Source of the DNA: Pseudomonas migulae NBRC 103157 | Lineage (GTDB): Bacteria; Pseudomonadota; Gammaproteobacteria; Pseudomonadales; Pseudomonadaceae | Length of the DNA: 64,000 bases | Reading direction: 5' to 3' | Assembly (NCBI RefSeq): GCF_002091715.1 | Contig: NZ_BDAG01000009.1 | Location: 62,001-126,000, forward strand | Part shown: positions 9,087-18,648 of the stretch, in pieces | Layout: every line of letters begins with the position of its first letter | Numbering within the stretch: position 1 is the stretch's first letter | Translations under genes and position numbers: made by a program | Notes under the pieces: generated by a model | The model's input: only the letters and a program-made list of their open reading frames with translations | Databases searched by the model: none | Told to the model about the DNA's origin: nothing

Positions 9087-10109
9087 ATGCAAGTGAAACA
9101 CCTGCTGCTGATCGCCATCCTCGCATTGACCGCTGCTTGCTCATCGAAGGAAGTCGTAGACGAAAACCTTAGCGAAGTCGAGCTGTACCAGCAGGCTCAG
9201 ACCGACCTGGACAACAATAGCTACACCGCCGCCACAGCCAAGCTGAAGGCGCTGGAGTCGCGTTATCCATTTGGCCGCTACGCCGATCAGGCTCAACTCG
9301 AGCTCATCTACGCCAACTACAAGAACACCGAGCCTGAGGCTGCGAAGTCTGCCGCCGAGCGTTTCATTCGTTTGCACCCACAGCATCCGAACGTGGATTA
9401 CGCCTACTACCTCAAGGGTCTGACGTCTTTCGACCAGGACGTCGGCCTGCTGTCGCGGTTCCTGCCGCTGGACATGACCAAGCGTGACCCGGGCGCTGCC
9501 CGCGACTCCTATAACGAGTTCGCCCAGCTGACCAGCCGCTTCCCGAACAGCCGCTACTCGCCGGACGCCAAGCAGCGCATGATTTATCTGCGCAACCTGC
9601 TGGCGGCCTACGAGATTCACGTTGCCGACTACTACCTGACCCGTCAGGCCTACGTCGCTGCCGCGAACCGTGGTCGTTACGTGGTGGAAAACTTCCAGGA
9701 AACCCCGTCGGTCGGTGATGGCCTGGCGATCATGACCGAAGCCTATCAGCGTCTGCACCTGGACGACCTGGCGGCCACCAGCCTCGAAACCCTGAAGCTC
9801 AACTACCCGAACCACCCAACCCTGGTGGACGGTCAGTTCGTGCCGTCGGTAGACGAAGCCGACAACCGTTCGTGGTTGAGCAAGGCGACCCTGGGCCTGA
9901 TCGAATCCCGTCCACCGCTGCCGCCGGGCGAAACCCGCGCCAACCAGGACGTGCAGAGACAATTCCGAGACGCCAAAGACGCGATTCCGAACGATCTCAA
10001 GCCTAAAGATGAAAATGGCGACGTGATCGAAGAAGAGGAACACGAGTCCGAAGTCAACAACAGCGACCGCTCGTGGTTCAGCTACATGACCTTCGGCGTG
10101 TTCGACTGA
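9087..10109 (+). CDS. bamD: Outer-membrane assembly lipoprotein BamD (ComL)
   Basis: 340 residues. BamD is the essential lipoprotein of the BAM complex that inserts beta-barrel proteins in the outer membrane. Seen: signal peptide ending in lipobox LTAAC, then TPR-like repeats ([21 protein letters not shown]..., [33 protein letters not shown]). E. coli BamD is about 245 residues; this one carries an extra acidic C-terminal tail of roughly 90 residues, as in P. aeruginosa ComL. ATG 9087 is chosen because it starts the signal peptide; the open frame extends upstream without meaning. Confidence 0.96.
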   Translation: MQVKHLLLIAILALTAACSSKEVVDENLSEVELYQQAQTDLDNNSYTAATAKLKALESRYPFGRYADQAQLELIYANYKNTEPEAAKSAAERFIRLHPQHPNVDYAYYLKGLTSFDQDVGLLSRFLPLDMTKRDPGAARDSYNEFAQLTSRFPNSRYSPDAKQRMIYLRNLLAAYEIHVADYYLTRQAYVAAANRGRYVVENFQETPSVGDGLAIMTEAYQRLHLDDLAATSLETLKLNYPNHPTLVDGQFVPSVDEADNRSWLSKATLGLIESRPPLPPGETRANQDVQRQFRDAKDAIPNDLKPKDENGDVIEEEEHESEVNNSDRSWFSYMTFGVFD

Positions 10110-10123
10110 TACCTCGGTTGTGC

Positions 10124-10155
10124 AAAAAGGGAGACTCTTGAGTCTCCCTTTTTAT
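10124..10155 (+). terminator. Terminator of bamD
   Basis: Stem AAAAAGGGAGACT / AGTCTCCCTTTTT with CTTG loop and a T tract, 15 bases after the bamD stop. Symmetrical enough to act both ways. Confidence 0.9.
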
Positions 10156-10232
10156 TTCAGCGATTTATTACGCTGTGCGCCCGTCATGTCCTTGGCTAAA
10201 CTGCAGAATCACTCGTCATAAAGCAGCTCACC

Positions 10233-10466
10233 ATGCTTCGTCTATTGTTCTGGATCGCCCTGATTGCCGCTGCGGTATGGTTCTGGCGCAAGTTCAAGGC
10301 TCAACCCTCTGTACCCAAGTCCTCTGCCGAACTGGAAGCCGCGCCCATGGTCCGTTGTGCCCATTGTGGCGTCCACCTGCCCCGCGACCGCGCGCTGAAC
10401 CTTCAACAACAGTGGTATTGCAGCCAGGCTCACCTCGAGCAAGGCCCGGGCACCAGTGATCGCTGA
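10233..10466 (+). CDS. PP0621 family small membrane-anchored zinc-ribbon protein
   Basis: 77 residues. An N-terminal membrane helix (residues 2-17) is followed by a short linker and a treble-clef-like C-x2-C ... C motif (CAHCGVHLP and YCSQAHL). It matches the small conserved protein found in front of pilS in Pseudomonas (PP0621 family as I recall it). Function unknown. The last 11 bases overlap the GTG start of pilS, so the two are probably translated together. Confidence 0.85.
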   Translation: MLRLLFWIALIAAAVWFWRKFKAQPSVPKSSAELEAAPMVRCAHCGVHLPRDRALNLQQQWYCSQAHLEQGPGTSDR

Positions 10467-12045
10467 GACGTCCAGTCCCGGCAGCAAACAGGCCCAGCGA
10501 CTGCTGCGCCTTTATCATCTCTACCGCTTGAGTGTCGGCATCACCCTGGTGCTGCTGATCTCCAGCAACCTCGACAACCAGTTGCTCACCTATTCCAATG
10601 ACGACCTGTTGCGCAGCGGCAGCTGGTTGTACCTGGTCCTGAACATTCTGCTGGTGGTCTTCCTTGAGAACACCCGCCGTCCGGCGCAACTGTTCAGCCT
10701 GGCACTGATGGATGTGCTGCTGCTGTGCGGCCTGTTCTATGCCGCCGGTGGTGTTGCCAGCGCCATTGGCAACCTGCTGATCGTTTCAGTGGCCATCAGC
10801 AATGCCTTGTTGCGAAGTCGTATCGGCCTGCTGATTGCCGCCGTCGCCGCAATCGGCATCGTCGGGCTGAGTTTTCTCCTGAGCTTCAGCCATCCCGCCC
10901 CCCCTAACGATTACCTGCAAGTCGGTACGCTCGGTGCGCTGTGTTTTGCCGCTGCCTTGCTGGTGCAAGGGCTGATCCAGCGCGTGGAAGTCAGCGAAAC
11001 CCTCGCCGAACAACGGGCCAGTGAAGTCGTAGGCCTTGAAGCCCTTAATGCGCTGATCCTGCAGCGCATGCGCACCGGCATCCTGGTGCTCGACGACCAG
11101 CGGCGAGTGCAACTGGCCAATCACAGCGCCCAGACCCTGCTGGGCCGTGACAACCTCGAAGGCCAACGAATCGATGACCACTCACCCGCACTCGTCGAGC
11201 GCCTGCAACTGTGGTTGAACAACCCGACGCTGCGCCCCCAAAGCCTGAAAGTCACCGGCAGTGGCCTGGAGCTGCAACCGAGTTTCATTGCGCTGGACCA
11301 AAGCCCACACCACCAGATCCTGGTCTTTCTTGAAGACCTCGCGCAAATCGCCCAGCAGGCGCAACAACTGAAACTCGCCGCCCTCGGCCGCCTGACGGCC
11401 GGGATCGCCCACGAAATACGCAATCCGCTGGGCGCCATTAGTCATGCCGCCCAGTTATTGCAGGAATCGGAGGAACTGAACCGCGCGGACCGACGTCTGA
11501 CCCAGATTATTCAAGATCACTCTCAGCGTATGAATCGGGTTATCGAAAACGTCCTGCAACTGTCCCGCCGCCAGCAAACCGTGTCGCAACGGCTTGATCT
11601 GAAGCCGTGGCTGGAACAGTTCGTTGCAGAAAGTCGCGAAGGTGCACTCGATCGTCAGCAGATTCATCTGCATATCGGCTCGGGAGACTTCCAAACCCTG
11701 ATGGACCCGAACCAGCTGACCCAGATTCTCGACAACCTGCTGCGCAATGCCTGGCGCCACAGCGCTCAAACCCACGATCAGGCGCAGGTCTGGCTTGATC
11801 TGTTCATCGACCCCGACACTCAGCTACCGATCATCGAAGTCCTGGACGATGGCCCCGGCGTGGCACCGGATCAGCAAGTGCACCTGTTCGAACCGTTCTT
11901 CACCACCAGCCCCCAAGGCACAGGCCTGGGGCTTTATCTGTCCCGTGAACTGTGCGAAAGCAACCAGGCCCGCCTAGACTTCAAACCACGCCAAGGCGGC
12001 GGCTGCTTTCGCATCACCTTTGCTCACGGACGGAAACAAAGTTGA
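10456..12045 (+). CDS. pilS: Sensor histidine kinase PilS
   Basis: 529 residues, GTG start at 10456. Several N-terminal membrane helices (about residues 28-175, including LVLLISSNL and LIAAVAAIGIVGLSFLLSF) anchor the protein. A PAS-like segment (ILVLDDQRRVQLANHSAQTLLG) follows, then the H box AGIAHEIRNPLGAISHAAQ with phospho-acceptor His, an N box (DNLLRNAWRHS) and G boxes DDGPGVAPD and GTGLGLYLSRELCE. PilS phosphorylates PilR to control sigma54-dependent pilin transcription in P. aeruginosa. pilR begins two bases after its stop. Confidence 0.95.
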   Translation: MIAETSSPGSKQAQRLLRLYHLYRLSVGITLVLLISSNLDNQLLTYSNDDLLRSGSWLYLVLNILLVVFLENTRRPAQLFSLALMDVLLLCGLFYAAGGVASAIGNLLIVSVAISNALLRSRIGLLIAAVAAIGIVGLSFLLSFSHPAPPNDYLQVGTLGALCFAAALLVQGLIQRVEVSETLAEQRASEVVGLEALNALILQRMRTGILVLDDQRRVQLANHSAQTLLGRDNLEGQRIDDHSPALVERLQLWLNNPTLRPQSLKVTGSGLELQPSFIALDQSPHHQILVFLEDLAQIAQQAQQLKLAALGRLTAGIAHEIRNPLGAISHAAQLLQESEELNRADRRLTQIIQDHSQRMNRVIENVLQLSRRQQTVSQRLDLKPWLEQFVAESREGALDRQQIHLHIGSGDFQTLMDPNQLTQILDNLLRNAWRHSAQTHDQAQVWLDLFIDPDTQLPIIEVLDDGPGVAPDQQVHLFEPFFTTSPQGTGLGLYLSRELCESNQARLDFKPRQGGGCFRITFAHGRKQS

Positions 12046-12047
12046 AC

Positions 12048-13379
12048 ATGAGCCCACGGCAAAAAGTCCTGATTGTCGACGACGAACCGGATATCCGCGA
12101 ACTCCTGGAAATCACCCTGGGACGAATGAAACTCGACACCTTCAGCGCCCGCAACCTTGGCGAAGCCCAGGCCCTGTTGAAGCGCGAAACGTTCGAGCTG
12201 TGCCTGACCGACATGCGCCTGCCGGACGGCACCGGCCTTGAGCTGGTGCAACACATTCAGCAACGCTACCCCCAACTGCCGGTGGCCATGATCACCGCTT
12301 ACGGCAACCTTGAAACGGCGATCAACGCGCTAAAAGCCGGTGCTTTCGACTTCCTGACCAAACCGGTCGACCTCGCCCGCCTGCGCGAGTTGGTCACCAG
12401 CGCACTGCGCATGCCCGCACCGGGTGCCACCGTCGATCGTCGCTTGCTGGGCGACTCGTTGCCCATGCGCAATTTGCGTAAACAAATCGACAAACTGGCC
12501 CGCAGCCAGGCGCCGGTGTACATCAGCGGCGAGTCCGGCAGCGGCAAGGAATTGGTCGCACGACTGATCCATGAACAAGGTTCCCGCGCCCACCAGCCGT
12601 TTATTCCGGTGAACTGCGGGGCGATCCCGTCGGAATTGATGGAGAGCGAATTTTTCGGCCATCGCAAAGGCAGCTTCAGCGGTGCCATCGAAGACAAACC
12701 CGGGCTGTTCCAGGCAGCCCATGGCGGCACGCTGTTCCTCGACGAAGTGGCTGATTTACCGCTGGCGATGCAGGTCAAACTGTTGCGGGCGATTCAGGAA
12801 AAAGCCGTTCGCAGCGTGGGCGGACAACAGGAAACCGTGGTCGATGTGCGCATCCTCTGCGCCACCCACAAAGATCTCGCCGCCGAAGTCGCCGCCGAAC
12901 GCTTTCGCCAGGACTTGTACTACCGGCTCAACGTCATCGAATTACGGGTTCCGCCCTTGCGCGAACGCCGTGATGACATCGAATCGTTGGCCACTCATGT
13001 CCTTAAACGTCTGGCAGCCGGCAGCGGCCAGCCCGCCACGAAACTCCACCCGCAAGCGCTCGAGGCGCTGAAAAGCTATCGTTTTCCGGGCAACGTGCGG
13101 GAACTGGAGAACATGCTCGAACGGGCTCACACCTTGTGCGAAAACAAGCAGATCGAAGCCAGCGACCTGCGACTGGCCGAAGGCAACTGCACTGCAGACA
13201 GTGGGGTGCCGGACCTGACGCAGATCGACAATCTGGAAGACTATCTGGACAACGTCGAACGCAAACTCATCCTCCAGGCCCTGGAGGAAACCCGCTGGAA
13301 CCGCACGGCCGCGGCTCAGCGGTTGAATTTGTCGTTTCGGTCGATGCGTTACAGGCTGAAGAAGTTCGGGTTGGATTGA
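12048..13379 (+). CDS. pilR: Sigma54-dependent response regulator PilR
   Basis: 443 residues. Receiver domain with the acidic pocket (IVDDEPD) and phospho-Asp in CLTDMRLPDG, followed by TAYG and KP at the expected places. AAA+ domain with Walker A GESGSGKE, a sigma54-contact loop reading GSFSGA in place of the usual GAFTGA, Walker B GGTLFLDEVAD and the R-finger region. The C-terminal Fis-type HTH ends in NRTAAAQRLNLSFRSMRYRLKKFGLD. Start ATG 12048 gives MSPRQKVLIVDDEPD. Pairs with PilS immediately upstream. Confidence 0.95.
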   Translation: MSPRQKVLIVDDEPDIRELLEITLGRMKLDTFSARNLGEAQALLKRETFELCLTDMRLPDGTGLELVQHIQQRYPQLPVAMITAYGNLETAINALKAGAFDFLTKPVDLARLRELVTSALRMPAPGATVDRRLLGDSLPMRNLRKQIDKLARSQAPVYISGESGSGKELVARLIHEQGSRAHQPFIPVNCGAIPSELMESEFFGHRKGSFSGAIEDKPGLFQAAHGGTLFLDEVADLPLAMQVKLLRAIQEKAVRSVGGQQETVVDVRILCATHKDLAAEVAAERFRQDLYYRLNVIELRVPPLRERRDDIESLATHVLKRLAAGSGQPATKLHPQALEALKSYRFPGNVRELENMLERAHTLCENKQIEASDLRLAEGNCTADSGVPDLTQIDNLEDYLDNVERKLILQALEETRWNRTAAAQRLNLSFRSMRYRLKKFGLD

Positions 13380-13382
13380 GGG

Positions 13383-13477
13383 CCCATCGCGGGCAAGCCC
13401 GCTCCCACAGGTTTTGTGTCGATTGAAAATATTGTGATCGACGCAAACCTTGTGGGAGCGGGCTTGCCCGCGATGGC
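13383..13477. repeat. REP doublet, GCGGGCTTGCCCGCGAT type
   Basis: Two inverted copies of the Pseudomonas REP (cgggcaagcccgctcccaca and its complement ending tgtgggagcgggcttgcccg) about 40 bases apart, between the convergent pilR and thiO. Confidence 0.9.
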
Positions 13478-13496
13478 GATACCACAGACGCCGCGA

Positions 13497-14597
13497 TCAG
13501 ATCCGCCCGGCCGGCGCATACGGCGCCGGATCAATAATCGGCGCCCTGCCCAGCATCACATCCACAAACAACTGGCACGACGCCGGCGCCAGCACCAACC
13601 CGTTGCGGTAATGCCCGCAGTTGAGCCATAACCCATCGAACCCCGGCACCCGACCAATGTAGGGAATTCCCTCCGGAGAACCCGGTCGCAGCCCGGCCCA
13701 GTGCCCGACCACTTCGGCCTCCGCCAGCGCAGGAATCAGCTCCACCGCAGAGGCCTTCAGGCTCTCCAGCGCAGACGCGGTCGGTGTCTTGTCGAAGCCT
13801 TCATGCTCCAGCGTACTGCCAATCAGAATGTGGCCATCGCGCCGGGGAATCGCATAACGCCCCTTGGCCAACACCATGCTTGGCAGGAAATCCGCCGCGC
13901 ACTTGTAGAGAATCATCTGCCCTTTCACAGGCTCGACAGGCAGTTCCAGCCCAAGGCTTTTGAGCAAGTCACCGCTCCAGGCACCAGCAGTCAGCACCAC
14001 TTGATCAGCGTGGATCGCGCCCGTCGAAGTGTGCACGCCGACGACATTATCGCCTTCACGGATAAACCCGCTGACCTCGCACTGCTCGTGAATCGTCACG
14101 TTCGGCAGCGCCAGCAAAGCGGACTTGAGGGATTTCACCAGCCGCGGATTGCGCACATTGGCCACGTCGGCCATGTAGATCGCCCGGGAGAAACCGGCGC
14201 CCAGCACCGGCACCGTATCGTGCACCGCCGAGATATCCACAGCCCGCAGCGGACGGTTTTCCCGCTCGGCCCAGGCCAGCGCTTCGGCCTCATCATCCAG
14301 ATCCAGCCAGTACAGGCCGGTGGTGTGCACCTCGGGATCAACTCCTGTCGCGGCGAACAGTCGCTCGCCCAGCTGTGGATAAAAATCCTGGGACCAGTGG
14401 GCTAGCGCGGTGACCGCCGGGTTGTAGCGCCACGGATAAAGTGGAGAAACAATGCCACCACCGGCCCAGGAAGATTCCTGACCGACATTCGAACGGTCCA
14501 GCAGCACAACGCTCTGTACTTCGGACGCGAGATTGAACGCCGTCAGCAGGCCAATCACACCGCCGCCGACAATCACCACTTGCTGTTGCATGGTCAT
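13497..14597 (-). CDS. thiO: Glycine oxidase ThiO
   Basis: 366 residues. FAD-dependent amine oxidase that oxidises glycine to iminoacetate for the thiazole of thiamine in organisms lacking ThiH. Seen: dinucleotide-binding VVIVGGGVIGLLTAFNLA, SSWAGGGIVSPLYPWRY, VLTAGAWSG, and C-terminal WAGLRPGSPEGIPYIG with GHYRNGLVLAPAS. These are typical DAO-family motifs of ThiO. ATG at 14597 has GGATCGGAA upstream; 14591 is the alternative start. It sits between pilR and the pilin operon, the usual Pseudomonas position. No TPP riboswitch is visible. Confidence 0.9.
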   Translation of the reverse strand: MTMQQQVVIVGGGVIGLLTAFNLASEVQSVVLLDRSNVGQESSWAGGGIVSPLYPWRYNPAVTALAHWSQDFYPQLGERLFAATGVDPEVHTTGLYWLDLDDEAEALAWAERENRPLRAVDISAVHDTVPVLGAGFSRAIYMADVANVRNPRLVKSLKSALLALPNVTIHEQCEVSGFIREGDNVVGVHTSTGAIHADQVVLTAGAWSGDLLKSLGLELPVEPVKGQMILYKCAADFLPSMVLAKGRYAIPRRDGHILIGSTLEHEGFDKTPTASALESLKASAVELIPALAEAEVVGHWAGLRPGSPEGIPYIGRVPGFDGLWLNCGHYRNGLVLAPASCQLFVDVMLGRAPIIDPAPYAPAGRI

Positions 14598-14653
14598 GTT
14601 CCGATCCAAACGTTAGATAGACAGAGGGCGCAAAAGGCGCCCGAAAAAGAAAC

Positions 14654-15052
14654 TCAGCGCCCCCAGCAATCCTTGGTGGTCAGCCCGGTCTTTGCACCGA
14701 CCATGCTTCTGACACCGGTGTTGGTGATGGTGAAATCGCCACACTTGTCAGTGGCCATGCTGCCGGCCTTGCGCGTTGCGGTCAGCAGAAAGGTCTGGTC
14801 GGTCACAGTCGGGGTGATGGTGTAGTAGTCATTGCCGGTGCTCAGGCCGGTGACACCGGTGTAGACATTACTCTTCGAGTAAAACCGTTCGAGAATCTGC
14901 GCCTGCTCGGAGAGCAGTCCGGCCACTTCAGCCCGGCGCCCCTTATTCACGTATTCGGTGAGGCTCGGGTAGCCAATGGTGATGACGATCCCGATGATCG
15001 CAATCACGATCATGATTTCGATCAGGGTAAAACCTCGGTTGGATCTGCGCAT
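14654..15052 (-). CDS. pilE: Type IV pilus minor pilin PilE
   Basis: 132 residues. Class III signal RRSNRGFTLIEIMIVIAIIG: prepilin peptidase cuts after Gly, and Glu5 of the mature protein is present. One hydrophobic helix is followed by a short globular domain with a C-terminal Cys pair (KCGDF ... KDCWGR) able to form the pilin disulphide loop. Last gene of the minor-pilin operon, 14 bases after pilY1. In P. aeruginosa PilE belongs to the tip complex that primes pilus assembly. Confidence 0.93.
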   Translation of the reverse strand: MRRSNRGFTLIEIMIVIAIIGIVITIGYPSLTEYVNKGRRAEVAGLLSEQAQILERFYSKSNVYTGVTGLSTGNDYYTITPTVTDQTFLLTATRKAGSMATDKCGDFTITNTGVRSMVGAKTGLTTKDCWGR

Positions 15053-15066
15053 GCCTCAACTCTCGC

Positions 15067-18000
15067 TTACTGAATTTGTCGCCACATGATGCGACGGCTG
15101 CCGCCGCCGCCCTTTTCGGTCAGCGTGGTCACCGTGCCACTGGTGTCGCCCACGAACTTTTTGGTTCCACCGTCGACGATGTTATTCACAATCGGAATTC
15201 CACTCGTCATGATCACACCACTGGAAATAGCGTCCTTGCTATCGATCAGTCCATCGTTCGTAGTATCGAGCACCGCGTAGTTGAGCATCTTACCGCTGAA
15301 CGCATCCAGTTCGACCACTTTGCCAGTGCCGAAACTGGCACAAGGATCCGTGGTATCCACAATGGCCGTGGTAAATACGATTCGCCCCAACACCAGCGCC
15401 GCCTGGTTAATCACCCGCTCACCGGTCAATACGCTGTTGTAGACCAGTGGCAGGTACCAGCCCTTTTCCGCCGGATAGGTCACTTCGTTCTGGCTGGTGG
15501 TGATGAATTGCCCCGAGCTTCCCGAGAACACGCCCGTCACCGATTGAATCTGCAAACTTGACGTGGTGATCTGTCCGGAGCCGCCGTCCGCATCCCACAC
15601 CGCATAAAACGCCTGCAGATCCTTGTTGGTCTTGTCGACGGTCTCGTTGAACTTGCCGGTGCCGAAAAACACCACTTTACCGCCCAGTGAATTGTCCGCC
15701 AGCAGCGGTTGTGCGGTGATGGGCTGCGAGGCACCGCCCGCAGTCGTGAACAGCGGCTTGCCGGAAAACGCTACGCCCCAGGTGTCCGTGCTGGTGCCGC
15801 TTAAATCAAACTTCCACAGCCTTCCTTTCAGGTCGCCACCATAGGCGGCCTGCACCACATTCTGCGAGTTGACCTTGAGCTTCACCGACGACAGGCCATT
15901 GGTAGTTTCCGTCCTGTCGACCACGATTTTCTTGATCAGAGACCCATCAAGGATATCCACCACGTACAACGCTGCCACGCCCGAGTTGCTGCCATAGCCG
16001 TTGGAAATGAACGCTGCCCACCGCCCATTAGATAAGCGTGCCACTTCCGGACGGGCGTAGGCATAACCCAGATCATTGAAAACGTTCGCCGGGTTTGCAG
16101 TCCCGGGAGCACTGATTTCCCACAACGCCTTGATCACGTTACTGGGCGAAGCGTCAAACAACTGCAATGCGTAAAACGTCTTGCCACCGGCCCCTGTCCC
16201 GCCGATCGCCAGGGTTTTCCAGGCGCTGTTGAGTTGTGCATCGAATACGCCGACCTGCCCGTCGACCAGAAACCTGTGGCTGACGCCGTTGATGTAGGCC
16301 GTATCGGCGATGAAGTGCAACGACGGCAGTACGCTGGAAGGCATGTAGGCATAGCGCCTCGCACCGTTACCCGAGTTGATGACGCTGACAAAACCGTCGT
16401 TGGCGTTGACCACCAGGCTGGCGTTCATGTTGGTGGCTTTGGTCGCCAGATAGGTGGTGTAGCTGGTGTCACTCACCAGATCCGATGCGGTTTTGTCCGC
16501 CGGCAAGGCCAAGACCAAAGGTGAGTTGATGATGTCGCCGAGCAACACGCTGCGTACCTTCAAGCCCGCTTTGTTGGTGCCCTTGCTCCACTCCACCAGA
16601 TCGCTGCCGGTGATGCCGGTGGGCAGGCCCTGACTCAGCGCTGTCTGTTGTGTCGAGTCGAAATTGGTGTAAGCCAGGGTGACGGGGGTATTGCTCGCGG
16701 TGTTCCAGGACTGATAAGTCGGCGCCGTAGCGCCGGGCACTATGGCGGTGTCGGTGGTCCAGAGCACTGATGAAGTGTTGACCGATCCGGTGGAGGTGAA
16801 CCCGTAGGATTTGATGGTGCCGCGCCAGTCCTTGGGGTCATAGCTGGTCTGAAAATAGGCAGAGCCAGCCCCGACGATTGAGCTGCTGGTGGTGCCGCTA
16901 CCTCCTGAACCGGCTTTCGACGTGATGTCGCTCAGGGCAGATGCCAGCGCGGTGTTAAGGCCGACGCTGTCTGTTGCCTGATAGTACTTGCCCTGCCCGT
17001 ATCTGGCGGCGTCCGACAACATCTGGTTCGCGGCAGTGAAACCTACGGCGTAGGTGTTCATGTTCTGCGTGGGGAAATCCGTGGCGTTCCAGTTCTTGCC
17101 GGCGCCGTCGGTACCGGTGGTTCGCATGTCGATGTCGAAAGCGAATTTGGCAATGTCGTCCAGATACAACGTATCACCCTCGCCATCACCGGAGAGATTG
17201 TCGCCATCGTTCGCGCTGATGCCATCCCAGTTCGGCAAACGGCTGCCACCGAGCGGGTCGTTGGTCGGGAAGGTCCGGTCGAACGTAGGCAGGCCATCGG
17301 TGATCACCACGCCGTAGTTTTTCTGGCAGCGATACTGGATCGGGCTGGTGTAAGTGGTGGGCGTCGAGTTGTAGTACGGCGCCATGCCGCGCATGTACCG
17401 CGTGATCTCGTAATAGGTTTCTGCCAGCGGGGTATTGGCGATTGCACTCAAACCCGTGATCGATGAAATCAGGTCATCGAAGTTATCGTCCGCTTTATCC
17501 TGGGTAACGCTGCCAACGGGAGACAGATCACTGACTGCGCGGGCAATAAAACCACCGGGTCCGGAATTGGAGCTCGAAGGCGGATTGAACGTCGACAGGC
17601 CGATACGCAGCGCACGATTACTGGTAACGAGTTTTTTGGACACATCCTTCGCGACATTCATACGGTAATCATTGGGGATCGCACCGGTGGTGTAATCCCG
17701 GCTTGCACCATTGGCCTGCGTTACCAGATAAGACAGGTAGTTAGCCGTGTAACGGGTGTTTTCATTGCCCACCGGGTCAGGCAACTTAAGACAAATCGAT
17801 GACAGCCCCAAAAACCCCCGATAAAAACCGTACCAATTGCCGTTGGTCGAGCAACCGCCGCGATTCAGGCTCGACAGAGCGATATTGGTATCGTCCATGT
17901 CCAGGCTCTGGCCCGAAAAACATGAGGTGTTGGAGCTGCAATTCGCAATTGGTGCTTGATTGGCCGCAGGATTGAAATCCGGCGCCCAAATGATGTTGTT

Positions 18001-18171
18001 CATGCTTCCCGAGTCGTCGATCAGCAGCATCACGTTTGGCGGAACCGCCGCAGCGCTCAGCAAGGGCGAATCCGAGGGCGTGAACGCGTATGCAGGGGCT
18101 GACAGGTACAGGCCCAATGCAACGCCAGAAAGCAACCGCCAGATCCCGGAACACCTGTCAGTACTTGGCAT
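15067..18171 (-). CDS. pilY1: Type IV pilus tip adhesin / biogenesis factor PilY1
   Basis: 1034 residues. Seen: Sec signal peptide (LLSGVALGLYLSAPAYA), a von Willebrand A-like metal site LLIDDSGSMNN near residue 70, a central region of several hundred residues, and the C-terminal PilY1 beta-propeller with an EF-hand-like calcium loop (DTTNDGLIDSKDA). PilY1 sits at the pilus tip and takes part in adhesion, surface sensing and retraction control. Start 18171 overlaps pilX by 14 bases and gives a proper signal peptide; upstream in-frame ATG 18261 lies inside pilX. Unlike P. aeruginosa, no pilY2 lies between pilY1 and pilE. Confidence 0.93.
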   Translation of the reverse strand: MPSTDRCSGIWRLLSGVALGLYLSAPAYAFTPSDSPLLSAAAVPPNVMLLIDDSGSMNNIIWAPDFNPAANQAPIANCSSNTSCFSGQSLDMDDTNIALSSLNRGGCSTNGNWYGFYRGFLGLSSICLKLPDPVGNENTRYTANYLSYLVTQANGASRDYTTGAIPNDYRMNVAKDVSKKLVTSNRALRIGLSTFNPPSSSNSGPGGFIARAVSDLSPVGSVTQDKADDNFDDLISSITGLSAIANTPLAETYYEITRYMRGMAPYYNSTPTTYTSPIQYRCQKNYGVVITDGLPTFDRTFPTNDPLGGSRLPNWDGISANDGDNLSGDGEGDTLYLDDIAKFAFDIDMRTTGTDGAGKNWNATDFPTQNMNTYAVGFTAANQMLSDAARYGQGKYYQATDSVGLNTALASALSDITSKAGSGGSGTTSSSIVGAGSAYFQTSYDPKDWRGTIKSYGFTSTGSVNTSSVLWTTDTAIVPGATAPTYQSWNTASNTPVTLAYTNFDSTQQTALSQGLPTGITGSDLVEWSKGTNKAGLKVRSVLLGDIINSPLVLALPADKTASDLVSDTSYTTYLATKATNMNASLVVNANDGFVSVINSGNGARRYAYMPSSVLPSLHFIADTAYINGVSHRFLVDGQVGVFDAQLNSAWKTLAIGGTGAGGKTFYALQLFDASPSNVIKALWEISAPGTANPANVFNDLGYAYARPEVARLSNGRWAAFISNGYGSNSGVAALYVVDILDGSLIKKIVVDRTETTNGLSSVKLKVNSQNVVQAAYGGDLKGRLWKFDLSGTSTDTWGVAFSGKPLFTTAGGASQPITAQPLLADNSLGGKVVFFGTGKFNETVDKTNKDLQAFYAVWDADGGSGQITTSSLQIQSVTGVFSGSSGQFITTSQNEVTYPAEKGWYLPLVYNSVLTGERVINQAALVLGRIVFTTAIVDTTDPCASFGTGKVVELDAFSGKMLNYAVLDTTNDGLIDSKDAISSGVIMTSGIPIVNNIVDGGTKKFVGDTSGTVTTLTEKGGGGSRRIMWRQIQ

Positions 18172-18637
18172 AGATGCTCTCCACCACACTGCGAACGTTA
18201 TTGCCGACGATGGCCACTGCCGTGACCCGATAAAGCGTCGCAGAGGTGTTGCTTGGCACATTCACGGCGTTCAACGTGGTGCCGATGTTCTGCACCCCGT
18301 AGAAACCGTTGGCGGCAGCTATCCAGGTGACACCTGAAGTGGAATTGAGACCGGCAGCCGTGATGGTCGATGACTCGGCGGGTGGCAAACATTGATTGCC
18401 GCTGCAAACCGGCAATGCATAAGTACTCAATTGCACCGCACTTTCGCCGATGCGCAACGCGGCTTCGGCGATCTGGAACGACTGATTGCGCAGGGTCACG
18501 CTGGTGGCCATTTTTTCCTGCAGGGTGGCGTTCTGCATCGATGAAATTCCGATCAGTGTCAGCAACAGCAGGAACACGAGGCTCACCAGCAATGCCATGC
18601 CGCGCTGGGAATGAGAGGTCACGGAAGAGAAATTCAT
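18158..18637 (-). CDS. pilX: Type IV pilus minor pilin PilX
   Basis: 159 residues. N-terminal SQRGMALLVSLVFLLLLTLIGISSMQNATLQEKM is the PilX-type prepilin helix, with Gly-Met at the processing site and no Glu5 (PilX/GspK-type pilins often lack it). One Cys pair (CSGNQC) is visible. Fourth gene of fimU-pilV-pilW-pilX-pilY1-pilE. The 3' end overlaps pilY1. Confidence 0.92.
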   Translation of the reverse strand: MNFSSVTSHSQRGMALLVSLVFLLLLTLIGISSMQNATLQEKMATSVTLRNQSFQIAEAALRIGESAVQLSTYALPVCSGNQCLPPAESSTITAAGLNSTSGVTWIAAANGFYGVQNIGTTLNAVNVPSNTSATLYRVTAVAIVGNNVRSVVESIYAKY

Positions 18638-18648
18638 CGGCCCTCCCC

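Noticed and set aside
14598..14653. Thiamine riboswitch upstream of thiO
   Set aside because: The 56-base gap is too short and shows no TPP-element motif (CTGAGA, ACCTGA).
15053..15066. Search for pilY2 between pilY1 and pilE
   Set aside because: Only 14 bases separate the two genes, so no pilY2 exists here.
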